Source: Bryobacteraceae bacterium (GTDB taxonomy: Bacteria > Acidobacteriota > Terriglobia > Bryobacterales > Bryobacteraceae). From it: a stretch of DNA of 36,915 nucleotides. The stretch spans positions 1 to 36,915 of the forward strand of contig JANWVO010000012.1 of assembly GCA_025056865.1 (NCBI GenBank), read 5' to 3'. Below, one piece after another: positions 15,236-23,503 of the stretch (its first letter is position 1; each line of letters starts with the position of its first letter). The translations under genes and the position numbers were made by a program. The notes under the pieces were generated by a model. It saw nothing but the letters and a program-made list of their open reading frames with translations, was not told where the DNA came from and did not search any database.

Positions 15236-16504
15236 ATGAGGGCAGCAGCCGTACTGTGCCTGCTCGCCGCCGCGGCCGCAGCGCAGGCGCCGGATCCTGC
15301 TGCGGCTGTGCCGCGGCTGGAGCGGTTGCTGCTGGAGAACATCCTGAAATTCTGGTACCCGCAGACGCTCGACCGCCAGCACGGCGGCTACCGGCTGAAC
15401 CACGATGAGCGCGGCGCGTGGAAGGGCGATGCGCCCAAGTCGCTGGTCACGCAGGCGCGCATGGTATGGTTCTTCGCGCGCATGGCGCGCGCCGGCTACG
15501 GCGACCGCAGGCAGATGCTGGAAGCGGCGGAGCACGGCTACCGCTTCCTCGTCGAACGGATGCTCGACCCGCGCCACGGCGGCTTCTACTGGCGCGTGGA
15601 CGCCTCCGGCGCGCAGAAGCTTGCGCCGAAGAAGCATCTCTACGGCCAGGCCTTCGCCCTTTACGCGCTCAGCGAGTACGCCATGGCCAGCGGTCGCAGC
15701 GACGTGCTCGACCAGGCCGTGCGCCTCTTCGAACTGCTCGAAGCGAAGGCGCACGACCGCCAGCACGGCGGTTATCTCGAGTACTTCAACGAGGACTGGT
15801 CGCTGCCCCCGGAGGACGAAACCGGCTACCTGGGCGTGCCCCGCGGCTTCAAGCTGATGAACACGCACCTCCACCTGATGGAGGCGATGACCGCGTTCTG
15901 GCGCGCTTCCGCCTTGCCGCTGGCGCGCGAGCGGCTCATCGAGCTGATCCACATCGAAGGCTCCGCCGTGGTGCGCCGCCCGTGGGGCGCCTGCTCGGAC
16001 CGCCACCGGCTGGACTGGACGCCCGTTCTGGAAGGGCCCGGCGGGCGCGCCAGCTACGGGCACGACCTCGAAAACATCTGGCTGCTCGAAGACGCCCTGC
16101 GCGCCGCCGGGCTGCCCGTGTCGCCGTGGCTCGACTTCTTCCGCCACAACTTCGACTACTCCATGCGCTACGGCTGGGATTCCCGCCACGGCGGCTTCTG
16201 GGATTGGGGCCCGCTCGGCAGGCCTGCCGAGAGCCGCGTCAAGATCTGGTGGGTGCAGGCCGAAGCGCTCGTCAGCGCCCTTGCCATGTACCGCCTCACC
16301 GGAGAGCGGCAGTACTGGGACGTCTTTGGCCGGACGCTCCAGTTCGTCGAACAGCACATGGCCGACTGGCAGCAGGGCGATTGGCATGCCCAGGTGGACG
16401 CCAATCTGCGGCCCTCCGGCAACAAGGCGCACGAGTGGAAAGCGGCCTATCATAATGGGCGGGCGATGATCGAGTGTCTTCAACGGCTGAGGGGGCTGCG
16501 ATGA
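15236..16504 (+). CDS. exported AGE-family sugar epimerase (N-acylglucosamine/cellobiose 2-epimerase-like)
   Basis: The 422-residue protein has a signal peptide ([18 protein letters not shown]) followed by a full (alpha/alpha)6 barrel. Repeated HGGY/HGGF turns occur ([32 protein letters not shown]). [23 protein letters not shown] and the C-terminal [10 protein letters not shown] supply the conserved His residues used for proton transfer at C2. Family enzymes epimerise the reducing-end sugar of oligosaccharides (cellobiose, mannobiose) or free N-acylglucosamine/mannose. Most are cytoplasmic, so the signal peptide is notable. The stop TGA overlaps the next gene's ATG (ATGA). Transcription probably starts at the ATG. 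Substrate not predictable by eye. Confidence 0.88.
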   Translation: MRAAAVLCLLAAAAAAQAPDPAAAVPRLERLLLENILKFWYPQTLDRQHGGYRLNHDERGAWKGDAPKSLVTQARMVWFFARMARAGYGDRRQMLEAAEHGYRFLVERMLDPRHGGFYWRVDASGAQKLAPKKHLYGQAFALYALSEYAMASGRSDVLDQAVRLFELLEAKAHDRQHGGYLEYFNEDWSLPPEDETGYLGVPRGFKLMNTHLHLMEAMTAFWRASALPLARERLIELIHIEGSAVVRRPWGACSDRHRLDWTPVLEGPGGRASYGHDLENIWLLEDALRAAGLPVSPWLDFFRHNFDYSMRYGWDSRHGGFWDWGPLGRPAESRVKIWWVQAEALVSALAMYRLTGERQYWDVFGRTLQFVEQHMADWQQGDWHAQVDANLRPSGNKAHEWKAAYHNGRAMIECLQRLRGLR

Positions 16505-17163
16505 ATCTCTGGACCAGACGCGAATGGGCGGCGCTGGCCGCTGCGGCGCTTCCGCTGCGCGCGGCGGATCCTGAAGAGGGCTTCGTCCCGCTGTTCGACG
16601 GCAGGAGCCTGAAGGGCTGGATCCTCATGCACGGCAAAGGCCGTGGCTACACCGTGGAGAACGGCTCCATCGTCTGCCCCGAAGATGGCGGCGGAAATCT
16701 TTTCACTGAAAAGGAATACGCCGACTTCGTCCTGCGGCTGGAATGGCGGCTCTGGGAAGGCGGCAACAACGGCATCGGGATTCGCGCTCCTCTGGAAGGC
16801 GACGCCGCGTATGCGGGCATGGAGATCCAGATCCTCGACGACGAAGCCGACGTGTATCAGAAAATGAGGCTCCGGCCGGCGCAATACACCGGCTCCATTT
16901 ATGACGTCGTGCCTGCGCGGCGCGGCTTTGTCCGGCGCAACGGCGCCTGGAACGAGGAGGAAATCACGGCCGACGGGCGCCGCATTCAGGTGCGACTGAA
17001 CGGGCAGCTCATCACTGACGCCAACCTGGACGACATCCGCGATCCCGAAGTGCTGAAGAAGCACCCGGGACTCCAGCGGCGCTCCGGGCACATCGGCTTT
17101 CTCGGCCATGGAACCCGCGTCGAGTTCCGCAACGTCCGCATCCGGGAGCTGCGCCGCGCCTGA
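16501..17163 (+). CDS. DUF1080 / 3-keto-disaccharide hydrolase-type exported protein
   Basis: The 220-residue protein begins with a probable Tat signal ([18 protein letters not shown]), followed by one DUF1080 jelly-roll domain (PF06439-type): [14 protein letters not shown] near 22-36, [53 protein letters not shown], and a final [22 protein letters not shown]. Members are concanavalin-like carbohydrate-active proteins, some shown to cleave 3-keto-glycosides. The ATG at 16501 overlaps the epimerase stop by 4 nt, indicating translational coupling; an upstream in-frame start (16474) would lie inside the epimerase. Together they look like a small periplasmic oligosaccharide-processing unit (inference). 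The hybrid kinase starts 11 bp downstream. Confidence 0.87.
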   Translation: MNLWTRREWAALAAAALPLRAADPEEGFVPLFDGRSLKGWILMHGKGRGYTVENGSIVCPEDGGGNLFTEKEYADFVLRLEWRLWEGGNNGIGIRAPLEGDAAYAGMEIQILDDEADVYQKMRLRPAQYTGSIYDVVPARRGFVRRNGAWNEEEITADGRRIQVRLNGQLITDANLDDIRDPEVLKKHPGLQRRSGHIGFLGHGTRVEFRNVRIRELRRA

Positions 17164-17174
17164 CGCGGGATGAG

Positions 17175-20045
17175 ATGGCACCGGATTCTGGAGGCTTGCC
17201 ACTGAGTCTTCCTGCTGCGGCAATCGCTCTCGTCTCGGCCCTCGGCGGCGCCGGCGCCGCGGCGCTCCTGCTCCGCCTGCGCATGTCGGCGGAAAAGCGG
17301 CGTGCCGAGCGCTGGCGGCACTGGGAGAGCCTGCTGGAGTCGCTCCCGCTGCTGGCCTGTGTCAAAGACCGCACGGGCCGCTATGTCTACGTCAACCCGC
17401 CCATGCGGCAATGGTTTCTCGAGCGCGGCCTGAGCCTGTACGGCTGGCGGGACTCGGAGGTGATGCCGCCGGTCGTGGCTGCCTACATCCGGGAGAACGA
17501 AGCCAGGCTGTTGCGCGGCGAAACGGATCTCGTCGTGCATGAGGTCGACCAGTCGGAATGGCTCCCCGGTTCCGGAGCGGGCCGCTGGCTGCTGCGGAAG
17601 ACCTGCCTCCGCAACACCCCATGGGGAGACGCCATCCTCCTGCTGGCGCAGGACGTCACCGATCTGCACGAGACGCAGGTCGAGCTCGCTCGCCAGCGCG
17701 ACTTCGTGCAGGCCGTGCTCGACTCCAGCGACGCGCTCATCGCCGTGCTGGACGCTTCCGGCCGCCTCGTCCGCTGGAACCGCAAGTGCGACGCCGCCAC
17801 CGGCTACCACGAATCCGAGCTGCGGGGCAACGCGCTCATCGACCTGCTCGTCCCGCCCGAGCTGCGCGACGAGGTGCGGCGCGACTTCGCGCGCATCCTC
17901 GCCGGCGAGCAGGTCAAGAACGAGACCCTGGAAATCATCGCCTGCGACGGCCGCCGCCTCGTCCTCGAACTCTCCGGCGCGCTCGTCCGCGACGAGCGCG
18001 GCGAGCCGGAGTGGGTGGTGGTGACGGCCATGGACCGCACTGCCGAGCGAGCCGCCGAAGCCCGGCGCCGGGAGCTGGCGCTCGAGCTCGAGGCGATCTG
18101 GCGCAACAGCCTCGACGCCATGGCCTTCGTTGACCGCGACGGCAGGATCATCGACGCCAATCCCGCTTTCTGCCGCCTCACCGGCTGGCAGGAGGGGCAG
18201 GCCCGCGGCCGCCACCTCACCGCTGCCATGGCCGAATGGCCCGGCTTCGAAGCGGCCGAGCTGGAGCGTTTCCGCGACCGCTTCCGCCGCCGCGCCATCG
18301 AACCCTGCTCCACGCGGGAAATGCGGCTCGCCGACGGCCGCCGCCGCTGGCTGGAGCTCGCCTGCTCCTGGCTGAACCGCCCCAATGGAGAGCCGCTGCT
18401 GCTGCTTTCCGCGCGCGACATCACCGACCGCGTCCGCGGCGAGCAGGAACTCCGCGCCGCCAACGAGTTTCTCGAAGCCACCGCGCTCTGGGCCCGCGAG
18501 CTCGCGCTGAAAGCCGAATCGGCCAGCGCCGCCAAGACGGCGTTCCTCGCCCACGTCAGCCACGAGCTGCGCACGCCGATGAACGCCGTGCTCGGCATGC
18601 TCGACCTTGCCCTCGGCACCCGCCTCGATCCCCAGCAGCGCGAATACCTCGAAACGGCCCGCGAGTCGGCCGAATCCCTGCTCGGCCTCGTCGATGATCT
18701 GCTCGATGTCGCCAGGGCGGAAACCGGCAGGCTCGGCATCTCGCCCGAGCCGGTCGAGCTGCGGGACACGCTCAACCGCGTGATGCGGCTGCTCATCCAC
18801 AGGGGTACGGCACGGGGGCTCGACGTGCGCTGGCGCGTCGCCGACGATGTCCCGGACCGCATCATCGCGGACCCGGCCCGCCTCCGCCAGGTGATCGCCA
18901 ACCTCGCTGGCAACGCGCTCAAGTTCACGCGCAGCGGCTCGGTGGAGGTCTCCGCCGATCTCATCCAGGCCTGCCGCGGACCGCGCATCCGCTTTCTCGT
19001 CAGCGATACGGGGCCGGGCATCCCGCCCGAGCGGTGGAGCGAGGTGTTCCAGCCTTTCATGCGGCTCGGCGGCGAGGTGGATGCTCCGGCAGGCACGGGG
19101 CTTGGGCTGACCATTGCCGCCAGCCTTGTGGAAGCCATGGGCGGATGGCTGCTGCTCGGCAGCCAGCCCGGAGCCGGCACGCAGTTCTGCTTCACCCTGC
19201 CATTGCAGGAAGCCGCTGCGCAGGATGCCTCCGCCGAAGCGGCGCCGGCCCGGACCGCCGGGCCGCAGCCCGGCGGCAAGATCCTCGTCGCCGAAGACAA
19301 CGCCGTCAATCAGCGGGTCATCGCCGGCCTGCTCGAGCGCGAAGGATTTCAGGTGACCCTCGTCTCCGACGGCGAATCCGCCGTCCGGGAGGCGCTCAGC
19401 GGCCGTCACGATCTCGTGCTGATGGACGTGCAGATGCCTGGCCTCGACGGTTGGGCGGCAGCGCGCGCCATCCGCGAAGCCGAGGCCGGCAGGCAGCGGA
19501 TCCCCATCATCGCCATGACCGCGCGGGCGCTGGAAGAAGATGGCGAGGCGGCCCGCGAAGCGGGCATGGATGCCTACCTCGCCAAACCTGTCCGCATGGG
19601 CGAACTGCTTCAGGTGCTGCGGCGCTTCCTCCCCGGAATTGCCCCGCAGCCCGCGGCGGAAATCGCCCACGCGCCACTACGGGAGCTGGATGTGAACTAC
19701 ATCGACGTCAAAGGCGCACTCGACCGGCTCGGCGGCGACAGCGCGTTGCTGGCCGAGCTCGCCGGACTCTTCCTTGAGGAAGGCCCACGGCTTCTGTCCG
19801 AGCTGGACGATGCCCTCCGCCAGGGCGACGCCCACGCCGCGCAGAATGCAGCCCACCAGCTCAAGGGGCTGCTGGCGCAGTTCTGCGCCGAACGGCAGCG
19901 GGTCGCCGCCTGGGAGGTGGAGCTGGCCGCGCGCCAGGCGGATCTGGTCGCCGCCCGCGAAAAAGCGGCCCTGCTGCGGCAGGCGCTCGACTCGCTCCGC
20001 CCGGAGCTTCAGCGGCTCGCGCAGGGCGGCGCGGAAACGGCCTGA
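17175..20045 (+). CDS. tripartite hybrid histidine kinase, PAS-PAS-PAS-HisKA-HATPase-REC-HPt
   Basis: The 956-residue sensor has one N-terminal membrane helix (about 12-35) and no obvious periplasmic domain, then three PAS domains (about 50-165, 175-290, 305-430). Next are HisKA with His463 in HVSHELRTPMN, and HATPase with NLAGNALKFT (N box), DTGPGIP (G1) and GTGLGLTIA (G2). A receiver domain follows with AEDN and phospho-acceptor Asp751 in LMDVQMPGLDG, and an HPt domain with His894 in AHQLKG. This is the ArcB/BarA layout, able to relay phosphate His-Asp-His to a separate regulator. No output regulator is adjacent, so the partner must be elsewhere. The start ATG follows a weak GGGATGAG. The signal sensed by the PAS domains is unknown. 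Confidence 0.93.
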   Translation: MAPDSGGLPLSLPAAAIALVSALGGAGAAALLLRLRMSAEKRRAERWRHWESLLESLPLLACVKDRTGRYVYVNPPMRQWFLERGLSLYGWRDSEVMPPVVAAYIRENEARLLRGETDLVVHEVDQSEWLPGSGAGRWLLRKTCLRNTPWGDAILLLAQDVTDLHETQVELARQRDFVQAVLDSSDALIAVLDASGRLVRWNRKCDAATGYHESELRGNALIDLLVPPELRDEVRRDFARILAGEQVKNETLEIIACDGRRLVLELSGALVRDERGEPEWVVVTAMDRTAERAAEARRRELALELEAIWRNSLDAMAFVDRDGRIIDANPAFCRLTGWQEGQARGRHLTAAMAEWPGFEAAELERFRDRFRRRAIEPCSTREMRLADGRRRWLELACSWLNRPNGEPLLLLSARDITDRVRGEQELRAANEFLEATALWARELALKAESASAAKTAFLAHVSHELRTPMNAVLGMLDLALGTRLDPQQREYLETARESAESLLGLVDDLLDVARAETGRLGISPEPVELRDTLNRVMRLLIHRGTARGLDVRWRVADDVPDRIIADPARLRQVIANLAGNALKFTRSGSVEVSADLIQACRGPRIRFLVSDTGPGIPPERWSEVFQPFMRLGGEVDAPAGTGLGLTIAASLVEAMGGWLLLGSQPGAGTQFCFTLPLQEAAAQDASAEAAPARTAGPQPGGKILVAEDNAVNQRVIAGLLEREGFQVTLVSDGESAVREALSGRHDLVLMDVQMPGLDGWAAARAIREAEAGRQRIPIIAMTARALEEDGEAAREAGMDAYLAKPVRMGELLQVLRRFLPGIAPQPAAEIAHAPLRELDVNYIDVKGALDRLGGDSALLAELAGLFLEEGPRLLSELDDALRQGDAHAAQNAAHQLKGLLAQFCAERQRVAAWEVELAARQADLVAAREKAALLRQALDSLRPELQRLAQGGAETA

Positions 20046-20058
20046 GGGCCCGGTTTGC

Positions 20059-20064
20059 TATATT
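20059..20064 (+). promoter_or_regulatory. candidate -10 hexamer of mqnD
   Basis: TATATT (5 of 6 to consensus) lies 13 nt before the ATG at 20078 and 13 bp after the kinase stop. This gives a leader of only a few nucleotides and argues against the upstream in-frame TTG at 20063 as start. Confidence 0.4.
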
Positions 20065-20077
20065 GAAACTTCCTCGC

Positions 20078-20926
20078 ATGATGCAACCATCGTCCCCTGT
20101 GGAAATTGTTTGTGCGCACAGTCCCGACAGCGACGATGCCTTCATGTTTTATGCGCTGGCGACCAGGAAATTGCGCAGCAGGCTGGTCGCCTTCCGCCAC
20201 GTTCTCAGCGACATTGAAACGCTGAACCAGAAGGCGATGGCGGGCGAGTACGAGCTCACGGCGATCTCCTATCACGCCTACCCTTACGTCGCCGACAAAT
20301 ACTACCTGATGGCCAGCGGGTCTTCCGTAGGCGACGGCTACGGCCCCATGGTCGTGGCGACCTCTCCGCTGGCCCCCGAGGATCTCAAAGGCCGGCGCAT
20401 CGCCGTGCCCGGCAAGCTCACCACCGCGTTCCTTGCGCTGAAAATCTTCGAACCCGATTTCGAGCCCGTCGTCATCCCCTTCGACAGGATCCTCGAGGCG
20501 GTCAAGGACCGCGCCGTCGATGCCGGCGTCGTGATCCATGAAGCGCAGCTTACCTATGCCCGCGGCGGCTTCCATCAGGTCGTTGATCTCGGCAAATGGT
20601 TCAAGGCCAAGTACGAGCTGCCCCTTCCGCTCGGCGCCAATGCGCTGCTGCGAACGCTGCCGGAAGAAATCCGCAGCGAGTGCTGCCGGCTGATGCGCGA
20701 AAGCATCCGCTACGCCCTCGACAACCACGAGGAAGCCCTGAACTACGCCATGCAGTTCGCCCGCGACATGGAGGCGCCGCTCGCGGAAAAATTCGTGGGC
20801 ATGTACGTCAACCACTACACGCTCGACGCGGGCGACGTGCTGCCCAAAGCAGCCCAGAAGCTGCTTGACCTCGGCTACGAAGCGGGCGTCATCCCGCACC
20901 GCGTGGAAGTGGAGTTTGTCCGCTAG
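20078..20926 (+). CDS. mqnD: 1,4-dihydroxy-6-naphthoate synthase (futalosine menaquinone pathway)
   Basis: This 282-residue enzyme of the periplasmic-binding-protein fold converts cyclic dehypoxanthinylfutalosine to 1,4-dihydroxy-6-naphthoate in the cytoplasm. The MqnD pattern is clear: HSPDSDDAFMFYAL (replacing the more usual SPCPNDTF), HVLSDIETLNQKAMAGEYELTAISYHAY, YLMASGSSVGDGYGPMVVA, GRRIAVPGKLTTAFLAL, FDRILEAVKDRAVDAGVVIHEAQLTYARGG, QVVDLGKWF and LPLPLGAN. MqnA is a relative but lacks this combination. Starts at 20078 and 20081 (ATG ATG) are equally possible; the TATATT hexamer just upstream excludes longer versions. Other mqn genes are not in the window. It implies menaquinone is made by the futalosine route. 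Confidence 0.88.
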   Translation: MMQPSSPVEIVCAHSPDSDDAFMFYALATRKLRSRLVAFRHVLSDIETLNQKAMAGEYELTAISYHAYPYVADKYYLMASGSSVGDGYGPMVVATSPLAPEDLKGRRIAVPGKLTTAFLALKIFEPDFEPVVIPFDRILEAVKDRAVDAGVVIHEAQLTYARGGFHQVVDLGKWFKAKYELPLPLGANALLRTLPEEIRSECCRLMRESIRYALDNHEEALNYAMQFARDMEAPLAEKFVGMYVNHYTLDAGDVLPKAAQKLLDLGYEAGVIPHRVEVEFVR

Positions 20927-20936
20927 TCGCAATGCC

Positions 20937-22223
20937 ATGAGACACTGGGCGGCGCTGCTCGTGCTCGCCCTGGCGGGCAGCGCCGGAAGCCGGGCGCAGG
21001 AGGATCAGAAGCAGAAGATCCGCCTGCTGCGCGAGCTGGCGCGGCAGGGCTCCCCGGCCATCGAACGCATCGCGCCCTACCTCCAGGACGAAGACGTCGA
21101 AGTGCGCCGCGAGGCCGTCAAAGCCATCGTCCAGATCGGCACCGTCCGCAGCCTCGACCCGCTCGTGCAGGCCGCCCGCGACAACGACCCCGAAGTCCAG
21201 ATCCGCGCCGTCGACGGCATGGTCAACTTCTACCTGCCGGGCTACGTCGAGCGGGGCATCTCCGCCACGCTCCGCAAGGCGGGCAATCTCATCCTCGGCC
21301 GCTGGTCGGACGCGCCCAACGAGGACGTCGTCGAGCCGGACACCCCCGTGCGGAAGGAAATCGTCGAAACGCTCGCGCGCCTTATCGAGGGCGGATCCTC
21401 CATCGACTCCCGCGCCAACGCCGCCCGCGCCGCCGGCATCCTCCGCGCCCGCGACGCGCTGCCCGCGCTCGTCAACGCCCTGCGCTCCAGGGACAGCCGC
21501 CTCATCTTCGAAGCCCTCATCGCGATGCAGAAGATCCGCGACCGCAGCGTCGCCGACCGCGTCGCCTTCCTCGTCCGCGACCTCGATGAGCGCGTCCAGC
21601 TCGCCGCCATCGAAACGGCGGGCATCCTCGGCTCGCAGGAGGCCGTCCCCCAGCTCCACCGCGTGCTCGACGCGCCCCGCAACCAGAAGGTGCGCCGCGC
21701 GGCCGTGCTCGCGCTCGCCCAGATCGCCCGGGAGGACAGCCGCAACCTGTTCCTCAGCCTCATCAGCGACAAGGACGAGCAGATCCGCGCTGCCGCCGCC
21801 GAGGGCCTCGGCCGCATCCGCAAGCCGCAGGATGCCACGGTCCTCGAAAAGGCCTGGAGTTCGGAGAGCAGGATCATCGCCCGCCTCGCCATCGCCTTTG
21901 CCCGAGTCCGGCTCGGCAACCGCGAGACGGGCAGCTTCAGCCCGCTGGGCTATCTCGTCAACAACCTCAACCAGCGCGCATGGCGCGGCGTCGCCCTGCC
22001 GTACCTGAGCGAGCTCGCGCTCGACCGCGACGTGCGCTCGTCGCTCTATGTCATGCTCGGCCCCGGCGCCACGCGGGAAGAGAAGACGGGCATCGCCCAG
22101 GCGCTCGCGGCCAGCGGTGGCGAAGACTCCATCGGCCCCCTCGAAAAACTGGCCAAGGACGAGGACGCCGCCGTCGCACGCGAAGCGCTGCGCGCCCTGC
22201 GCATCCTCCGCGGGCGCCTCTGA
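20937..22223 (+). CDS. exported HEAT-repeat protein
   Basis: The 428-residue protein has a signal peptide (MRHWAALLVLALAGSAGSRAQ) and then about eight HEAT/PBS-lyase-like helical repeats. Examples are IERIAPYLQDEDVEVRREAVKAIVQIG, LDPLVQAARDNDPEVQIRAVDGMV, ALPALVNALRSRDSRLIFEALIAMQKI, VPQLHRVLDAPRNQKVRRAAVLALAQI and LFLSLISDKDEQIRAAAAEGLGRI. Such solenoids act as protein-protein scaffolds; no catalytic residue is evident. The ATG at 20937 lies 10 bp after mqnD. An upstream in-frame start at 20865 would overlap mqnD and bury the signal peptide. Co-transcription with mqnD is likely, but no shared function follows from the sequence. Confidence 0.85.
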   Translation: MRHWAALLVLALAGSAGSRAQEDQKQKIRLLRELARQGSPAIERIAPYLQDEDVEVRREAVKAIVQIGTVRSLDPLVQAARDNDPEVQIRAVDGMVNFYLPGYVERGISATLRKAGNLILGRWSDAPNEDVVEPDTPVRKEIVETLARLIEGGSSIDSRANAARAAGILRARDALPALVNALRSRDSRLIFEALIAMQKIRDRSVADRVAFLVRDLDERVQLAAIETAGILGSQEAVPQLHRVLDAPRNQKVRRAAVLALAQIAREDSRNLFLSLISDKDEQIRAAAAEGLGRIRKPQDATVLEKAWSSESRIIARLAIAFARVRLGNRETGSFSPLGYLVNNLNQRAWRGVALPYLSELALDRDVRSSLYVMLGPGATREEKTGIAQALAASGGEDSIGPLEKLAKDEDAAVAREALRALRILRGRL

Positions 22224-22350
22224 GCCTCTCTTCCGGGCGGCGGTTCCCACCCCGCAGCCCGTTTCTCCGGCGCGCATCCCGCCCTGAGCCTGTCCTCAAC
22301 CCGGCCAGCGGCCAAGAACCCCGGCTCGCCGCCCCGGAGCCCGGCAAAAG

Positions 22351-22381
22351 GAAAAGGCAGGCGGCCCGGGGCCGCCTGCCT
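22351..22381 (-). terminator. intrinsic terminator of the photolyase operon
   Basis: A perfect 11-bp stem (22355-22365 with 22371-22381, AGGCAGGCGGC against its complement) has a CCGGG loop and is followed on the minus strand by TTTTCCTTTT. It lies about 27 bp after the stop of the small basic protein gene. It may also stop transcripts arriving from the HEAT-repeat gene; the rest of the 22224-22407 gap holds nothing recognisable. Confidence 0.85.
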
Positions 22382-22407
22382 GTGAAGAAACCCTCTGGAG
22401 AAAGAAA

Positions 22408-22614
22408 CTACTTGACCTTCTTCTGCTTCTGCTGACCCACGCGGACCTTGAACTGCTTCTGCTGCATCTCTTCCCACGCCTTCCAGTCGAAGCGCTTGGT
22501 GGCCTCCGCCAGATAGGCGTCGACGTCGGTGCCCTTCGGGATCACCGCCATCAGCGTCGCCACCTTGCCCTCAGGCGAGGTGATGCGGAATCGGCGCACG
22601 TTCGGGATTCCCAT
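22408..22614 (-). CDS. small basic conserved-looking protein
   Basis: The 68-residue protein has an ordered first half (MGIPNVRRFRITSPEGKVATLMAVIPKG... pattern of strands and turn), a central helix (DVDAYLAEATKRFDWKAWEEMQQKQF) and a lysine/glutamine-rich tail ending KQKKVK. The charge pattern suggests nucleic-acid or ribosome contact, but I recognise no family. It starts 7 bp after the SDR gene stop, with GAGGGT overlapping that stop codon as a ribosome-binding site, and a strong terminator follows it. These three signs make it a real gene and the last member of the photolyase operon. Confidence 0.75.
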   Translation of the reverse strand: MGIPNVRRFRITSPEGKVATLMAVIPKGTDVDAYLAEATKRFDWKAWEEMQQKQFKVRVGQQKQKKVK

Positions 22615-22621
22615 AACACCC

Positions 22622-23503
22622 TCAGGATAGCAAAGCCCGCAGCGCTTCCGCCAGAGCCGGGTACCGGAAACGGAACCCCGCGTTCAGCGCCGCGCGCGGG
22701 GCCACCCGCTGGCTCGCCAGGGCGATCTCCGCCCCTTCGCCCAGCGCCAGCCGCAACATCCCCTCCGGCACCGTGAACAGCGCCGGACGGCCCAGGATGC
22801 CCTCCATCGCGCGCGTGAAATCCGCGTTCCGCGCCGGGTAAGGCGCCACCGCGTTGTACGGCCCGGAAACGCCGTCCTCCGTCAGCGCCCACACGGCCAT
22901 GGCCGCCGCGTCCTCGATGTGAATCCACGGCATCCACTGCTGCCCGCTGCCCAGCCTCCCTCCCAGGCACAGCCGGAACACCGGCAGCATCTTCTTCAGC
23001 GCTCCGCCCTCCCGGCCCAGCACCATGCCAAAGCGCAGCCGCACCACCCGGACGCCCAGCGCCTCGGCCGCCTGCGCCGCCTTTTCCCACTCCAGGCAGG
23101 TCTCTGCCAGGAATCCCTCGCCCGGAGCGGACGTCTCGTCCAGCACCTCGTCGCCGCGGTTGCCGTAATAGCCGGTGGCAGAGGCGCACACCAGCACCGC
23201 TGGCCGCGGCGACAGCCGCTCCATCGCCTCGGCCAGCCGGGCCGTGCTCCGCACCCGGCTGTCGCGGATCCGCTGTTTCACTTCCGGCGTCCACCGCTGC
23301 GCCACCGGCTCGCCGGCCAGGTGGATCACCGCGTCGGCGCCCCGCAGGGCCTCCAGTGGCGGCGGATCCTCGTGCGAACGCCACTCGAAAAAGCCAGGCC
23401 GCGCGCGGCGGCTGATCAGACGAAGCTCGTGGCCCCCGGCTTCCAGCGCGGCGCGGATCCGCGAACCGATGAAGCCGGTCGAGCCGGTCATCGCGATGCG
23501 CAT
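22622..23503 (-). CDS. TIGR01777-type NAD(P)-dependent epimerase-like SDR
   Basis: The 293-residue extended SDR has the Rossmann motif TGSTGFIG (residues 6-13) and DAVIHLAGEPVAQRWT near 58-73. VCASATGYYGNRGDEVLDE holds the active-site Tyr region near 108-126. RFGMVLGREGGALKKMLPVFRLCLGGRLGSGQQWMPWIHIED and the DUF1731-like tail VPEGMLRLALGE...ASQRVAPRAALNAGFRFRYP complete the family. This is the YfcH/SDR39U1 family, of unknown substrate. The ATG lies inside the photolyase 3' end (16-nt overlap), so the two are translationally coupled. Such SDRs are, to my recollection, often next to photolyase genes in other bacteria, which makes a role in light or DNA-damage stress plausible but unproven. Confidence 0.9.
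   Translation of the reverse strand: MRIAMTGSTGFIGSRIRAALEAGGHELRLISRRARPGFFEWRSHEDPPPLEALRGADAVIHLAGEPVAQRWTPEVKQRIRDSRVRSTARLAEAMERLSPRPAVLVCASATGYYGNRGDEVLDETSAPGEGFLAETCLEWEKAAQAAEALGVRVVRLRFGMVLGREGGALKKMLPVFRLCLGGRLGSGQQWMPWIHIEDAAAMAVWALTEDGVSGPYNAVAPYPARNADFTRAMEGILGRPALFTVPEGMLRLALGEGAEIALASQRVAPRAALNAGFRFRYPALAEALRALLS

Noticed and set aside
16986-19670. 894-codon open frame on the minus strand opposite the hybrid kinase
   Set aside because: It is antisense to a protein with complete PAS, HisKA, HATPase, REC and HPt motifs; the translation is Gly/Ala/Arg/Glu-rich without motifs and reflects GC-rich codon bias.
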